Shown here: positions 21,237 to 23,546 of the stretch, piece by piece
Position numbering within the stretch: position 1 is the first letter of the stretch
Layout of the letters: every line of letters begins with the position of its first letter
Origin: a virus
Length of the DNA stretch: 23,546 nt
Direction: 5' to 3' (one strand)
Virus record (IMG/VR): IMGVR_UViG_3300030430_004647
Coordinates: 794 to 24,339 of that record
Made by a program: the position numbers and the translations under genes
The notes under the pieces: generated by a model
Told to the model about the DNA's origin: nothing
The model's input: only the letters and a program-made list of their open reading frames with translations
The model's database searches: none

Positions 21237-22423
21237 TGCTTTTCCAAACATTTGATGAAAAAAATAAATGTACCCTAATCTACAAAAAGGGCACATTTAG
21301 TGAACAAATTACAGACAACTGCACCAAAACTTGGTCTTATGCTACTTATCTACGAGATAAGGAGGTGGAATATGCTAATCTTTACACCGGGGGTAAATCC
21401 TTGGACAAACTTTGCCCAGAAGATTTTAGAGGGCAGTGGGCCGATTGCCAAAACAAAATCAAAGCAGCCATTAAAGCAGCAAACGAAGTAGGTTTAAACC
21501 TAAATGATTACTGTATTTATGATCTCATCCCTAGACATCATCTTCAATCATTCGCAGAGATGAAAAATAAAATTTGTGAGAGCACTTTTGAGAATTATTC
21601 AAAGCCCACAAACTATGATCAACTTTTAAAAATAAATAAAGTGATTGCAGATATAAAAAACCGCAAGGTTGATATTGACCCCACAAAAATAGAAAGACTT
21701 ACAATACAAGATCGTAATATGTTTAAGACTGTAAGTAATTGCAGTCCCTACATTGATTATGATATGTTTAAAACTGTCACTGGTCGACTTGCGACAAGAC
21801 CAAACTCATTTCCAGTCATGACACTTCCAAAAAAATATCGCCAGATCCTTACCCCCACTAACGATTGGCTATTTGAGTTGGACTTTAATGCCTGTGAGTT
21901 GCGTGTAGCTCTTGCTCTGCTTGGCCACGATCAGCCTCAAGAAGATTTACATGATTGGAATCTCAAGAATGTGTTTACAAGAACCAAAAGTAGAGAAAAT
22001 GCAAAGAAAAGGATTTTTTCTTGGCTTTATAATCCAAACAGCACTGATGATAAGGTAGATAAGATTTATGACCGTAAAATACTAAAAGATATGTATTTTG
22101 ATAAAGTTTTGGGTAAAGTTTATACGCAGTTCGGTCGCGAGATTGACGCAGACGAAGATCACGCGATTAGTTATATTATTCAATCGACTGCTGCAGATTT
22201 AGTGTTCGAACAAATGTATGCAGTTTGGGACTTTCTAAAAGATAAAAAATCTTTTGTTAAGTTCTGTAATCACGATAGTTTGGTAATTGATCTTGCAGAG
22301 GAAGATCAATATGATATAAACAAAATTTCTAGACTATTTAGTAATACAAGGTTTGGCAAAATGAAGGTTAACCACGAAGGTGGTAAGAACTGGGCTGAAA
22401 TGAAGCCTTTACATATCAAATAA
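21236..22423 (+). CDS. Family A DNA polymerase domain protein (stand-alone, no exonuclease)
   Basis: 395 aa, DNA-dependent DNA polymerase of the Pol I/T7 type. Markers in order (E. coli Pol I numbers in brackets): TGRLATRPN at 182-190 (Arg184 = R668); motif A LDFNACELR with Asp216 (D705) and Glu221 (E710), then DLHDW at 237-241; motif B R253-K257-F261-Y265, exactly R-x3-K-x3-F-x3-Y (R754, K758, F762, Y766); IIQSTAAD with Gln316 (Q849); motif C NHDSLV with His346 and Asp347 (H881, D882). Pol I Glu883 is Ser348 here, and the usual YG after motif B is YN. The N-terminal 180 residues show no 3'-5' exonuclease motifs and would have to form the thumb. T4 itself uses a family B enzyme. Stop and start overlap (TAATG) with the gene before, so translation is coupled. 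Confidence 0.9.
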   Translation: MLFQTFDEKNKCTLIYKKGTFSEQITDNCTKTWSYATYLRDKEVEYANLYTGGKSLDKLCPEDFRGQWADCQNKIKAAIKAANEVGLNLNDYCIYDLIPRHHLQSFAEMKNKICESTFENYSKPTNYDQLLKINKVIADIKNRKVDIDPTKIERLTIQDRNMFKTVSNCSPYIDYDMFKTVTGRLATRPNSFPVMTLPKKYRQILTPTNDWLFELDFNACELRVALALLGHDQPQEDLHDWNLKNVFTRTKSRENAKKRIFSWLYNPNSTDDKVDKIYDRKILKDMYFDKVLGKVYTQFGREIDADEDHAISYIIQSTAADLVFEQMYAVWDFLKDKKSFVKFCNHDSLVIDLAEEDQYDINKISRLFSNTRFGKMKVNHEGGKNWAEMKPLHIK

Positions 22424-22434
22424 AGGGTCTATAA

Positions 22435-22707
22435 ATGAAAGTTACAAAAGAGTACATTAAGAAGCTTATTTTAGAAGAGCTAGAAGAACAAGAAGCAAAG
22501 CTTTCTTCTGGAGACTTTAAAAAACAGCAGATTAAACAAGCCACTGCGGTGCAATCAGGTGTTGATGATAAGGAAAGAGCTATATTGGCTCAAATTGAAG
22601 AAAAATTAAGACAATACGCTTCAAAAGGAAAGCTCGGCGGCTCTGGGATAATTACAAATCTTCTCACAAGATTAAACGCTGAATTGGATAAGGTACTTAA
22701 AAAATGA
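22435..22707 (+). CDS. Small helical protein with N-terminal MKxTKxYIKKLI tag
   Basis: 90 aa, charged and helical. The first 18 residues (MKVTKEYIKKLILEELEE) match a short leader that I know from many small proteins of marine phages, and resemble the T4 capsid-targeting start MKTYQEFIAE. LILE|E and LEE|Q would fit T4-type prohead protease sites. Residues 19-90 are a soluble helix pair (KERAILAQIEEKLRQYASKG, then LLTRLNAELDKVLKK). It follows the polymerase gene by 11 bases and overlaps the next gene by four bases (ATGA). It could be an internal head protein or a partner of its neighbour; neither is shown. The ribosome site is weak (AAAGGG). Confidence 0.7.
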   Translation: MKVTKEYIKKLILEELEEQEAKLSSGDFKKQQIKQATAVQSGVDDKERAILAQIEEKLRQYASKGKLGGSGIITNLLTRLNAELDKVLKK

Positions 22708-23396
22708 GCGATATGAAACTCATAATGGAGAGTTGGAGAGGTTATACTGCCGATCAACAAGAAGCAATTCAGTTGGTTGAAGATATATGGAATAACTCTT
22801 CCTCTAGAGATCTTATTTTAGAAAACGAAGCAAAACTTTTAGAAGAAGGAGTTGCTAATTTTTTTAGAAGTGCATACGGTGCGGCAAAATCAACAATAGA
22901 TCAATTTAAAACGTTTTCCGAGCAGAAGCTTATGGCTTTTGTGGATGCCGGTCTTAAAAAGATTGACTCTTTTGTAACGATAATGAGAAGATTTGCAAAA
23001 CAAACGGGTAATAAGATTTTATCAAATCTATTTCCAAAATATGGAACAAGGCGCCAAAAAGAGGTAATACGAGTCTTAAGAATGCCTAAATATCTTAGGA
23101 TAGGAGCCACGGTACTTGCTGTATTATTACAAAAAGCAGCTAGCCTTGGTATGCAAGCTGTTTTAGATGCTTTGAGCGCTGGCTCTGGCACCACCGCAAA
23201 AGTAGCCAACTACATAACAGAAAATTTAGAAAAAATAAAATTATTTTTTAAAGGCTTAATTGAGTTTTTGGATCCAAATGGCATTGTAGATATGATTGAT
23301 AATCTTAAAATAATGAAAGATGTTAAGGATTTAGTGGACGAATTTAAAGCAGACGTAACGGGTGAAAGATTTAGATCAGCTTTTAACGAGGAATAA
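22704..23396 (+). CDS. Helical protein with N-terminal MKLIMESWR tag, possible internal head protein
   Basis: 230 aa. The start at 22704 overlaps the previous stop (ATGA), but Met4 (22713) gives MKLIMESWRGY, a leader seen on many marine phage proteins, and may be the true start. Residues 10-48 are acidic; LLEE48|G49 fits a Leu-x-Glu prohead protease site. The remainder has basic helical parts (FRSAYGAAKSTIDQFKTF; KYGTRRQKEVIRVLRMPKYL, about 113-132), a moderately hydrophobic stretch (IGATVLAVLLQKAASLGMQA, about 134-153; too polar at the ends to be a sure membrane helix) and further amphipathic helices. This layout of an acidic removable leader and basic rest resembles T4 internal proteins. 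A holin-like or other membrane role is the main alternative. Confidence 0.7.
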   Translation: MSDMKLIMESWRGYTADQQEAIQLVEDIWNNSSSRDLILENEAKLLEEGVANFFRSAYGAAKSTIDQFKTFSEQKLMAFVDAGLKKIDSFVTIMRRFAKQTGNKILSNLFPKYGTRRQKEVIRVLRMPKYLRIGATVLAVLLQKAASLGMQAVLDALSAGSGTTAKVANYITENLEKIKLFFKGLIEFLDPNGIVDMIDNLKIMKDVKDLVDEFKADVTGERFRSAFNEE

Positions 23397-23546
23397 ATGC
23401 AAACCGTCATAGGTTTGGGTAAAGCAGGCTGTAAAATAACAGATCAGCTATCACAATACCCACAATATCAAATAAAAAAAATAGATGTAGGTCTAAAAAA
23501 GACCAAAACAACATTTGGTCTTAAGCATCAGGACAGCCCTGAACTT
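23397..23546 (+). CDS. Start of a protein with a glycine-rich nucleotide-binding-like N terminus (partial)
   Basis: 50 residues before the window ends, frame open. It begins MQTVIGLGKAGCKITDQLSQ: a short strand, then G-L-G-x-A-G-C-x-I and a helix, followed by QYQIKKIDVG. This strand-glycine loop-helix-strand order fits either a Rossmann-type NAD binding start or the T1 loop of the FtsZ/tubulin family. I recall a protein starting like this (VIGLGxAGCNI) in marine T4-like phages without a proven function. The ATG directly follows the previous stop, with GAGGA just upstream. The end lies outside the window. Confidence 0.75.
   Translation, partial: MQTVIGLGKAGCKITDQLSQYPQYQIKKIDVGLKKTKTTFGLKHQDSPEL

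Noticed and set aside
1-23546. tRNA genes, CRISPR arrays, insertion sequences, integrase or attachment sites
   Set aside because: Looked for on both strands in the gaps; the gaps are short and hold only terminators, hairpins and the A+T-rich motif.

Overview
The window reads as the late, virion-structure module of a large contractile-tailed (myovirus) phage of the wider T4 family. The evidence is the gene order: prohead scaffold, gp23-type major capsid protein, neck and tail-completion proteins, tail sheath, two tail-tube proteins, a gp26-type chaperone, tape measure and baseplate genes. All genes are on the + strand and tightly packed, and no gene-free stretch exceeds 220 bases. Most proteins are only distantly like T4 itself. 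The sheath is about twice the T4 length and the DNA polymerase is family A, not T4-type family B, so a divergent 'far-T4' lineage fits best. A marine, uncultured origin is likely from the style of the short N-terminal motifs (MKxTKxYIKKLI, MKLIMESWR), but that is inference. The sequence is A+T-rich and shows no tRNA, CRISPR, insertion sequence or integrase.

Layout. 1-2.9 kb: acidic scaffold (22-like) and major capsid protein (23-like), then a strong intrinsic terminator. 3.0-3.84 kb: a 135-aa probable capsid accessory protein bracketed by two terminators, then a very basic 114-aa protein. 3.88-6.47 kb: neck and tail-completion proteins (13-, 14- and 15-like). 6.5-11.3 kb: giant tail sheath (18-like) and two tail-tube paralogues (19-like). 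11.4-15.2 kb: gp26-like protein, a gp51-like reading frame reached only by a frameshift at a T7 run, a small conserved protein and the tape measure. 15.2-19.85 kb: baseplate/tail-end proteins, including a LysM-like gp53 homologue and a 1078-aa hub-like protein. 19.9-23.5 kb: an unrecognised 451-aa protein, a stand-alone family A DNA polymerase domain, two small proteins with short N-terminal tags, and the start of a protein with a glycine-rich nucleotide-binding-like N terminus.

The genes would act together to build a prohead (scaffold plus capsid, with a processing site at LLKE|A), close it with the neck, and assemble a contractile tail whose length is set by the tape measure and its chaperones. 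The most interesting points are the hairpin plus T7 element at the end of the gp26-like gene that would fuse it to the gp51-like frame, the missing stop between the scaffold and capsid genes, the recurring ACTAWTWAWW motif in the gaps, the minimal family A polymerase with an HDS motif C inside the late region, and possible capsid-targeting tags on the last small proteins.
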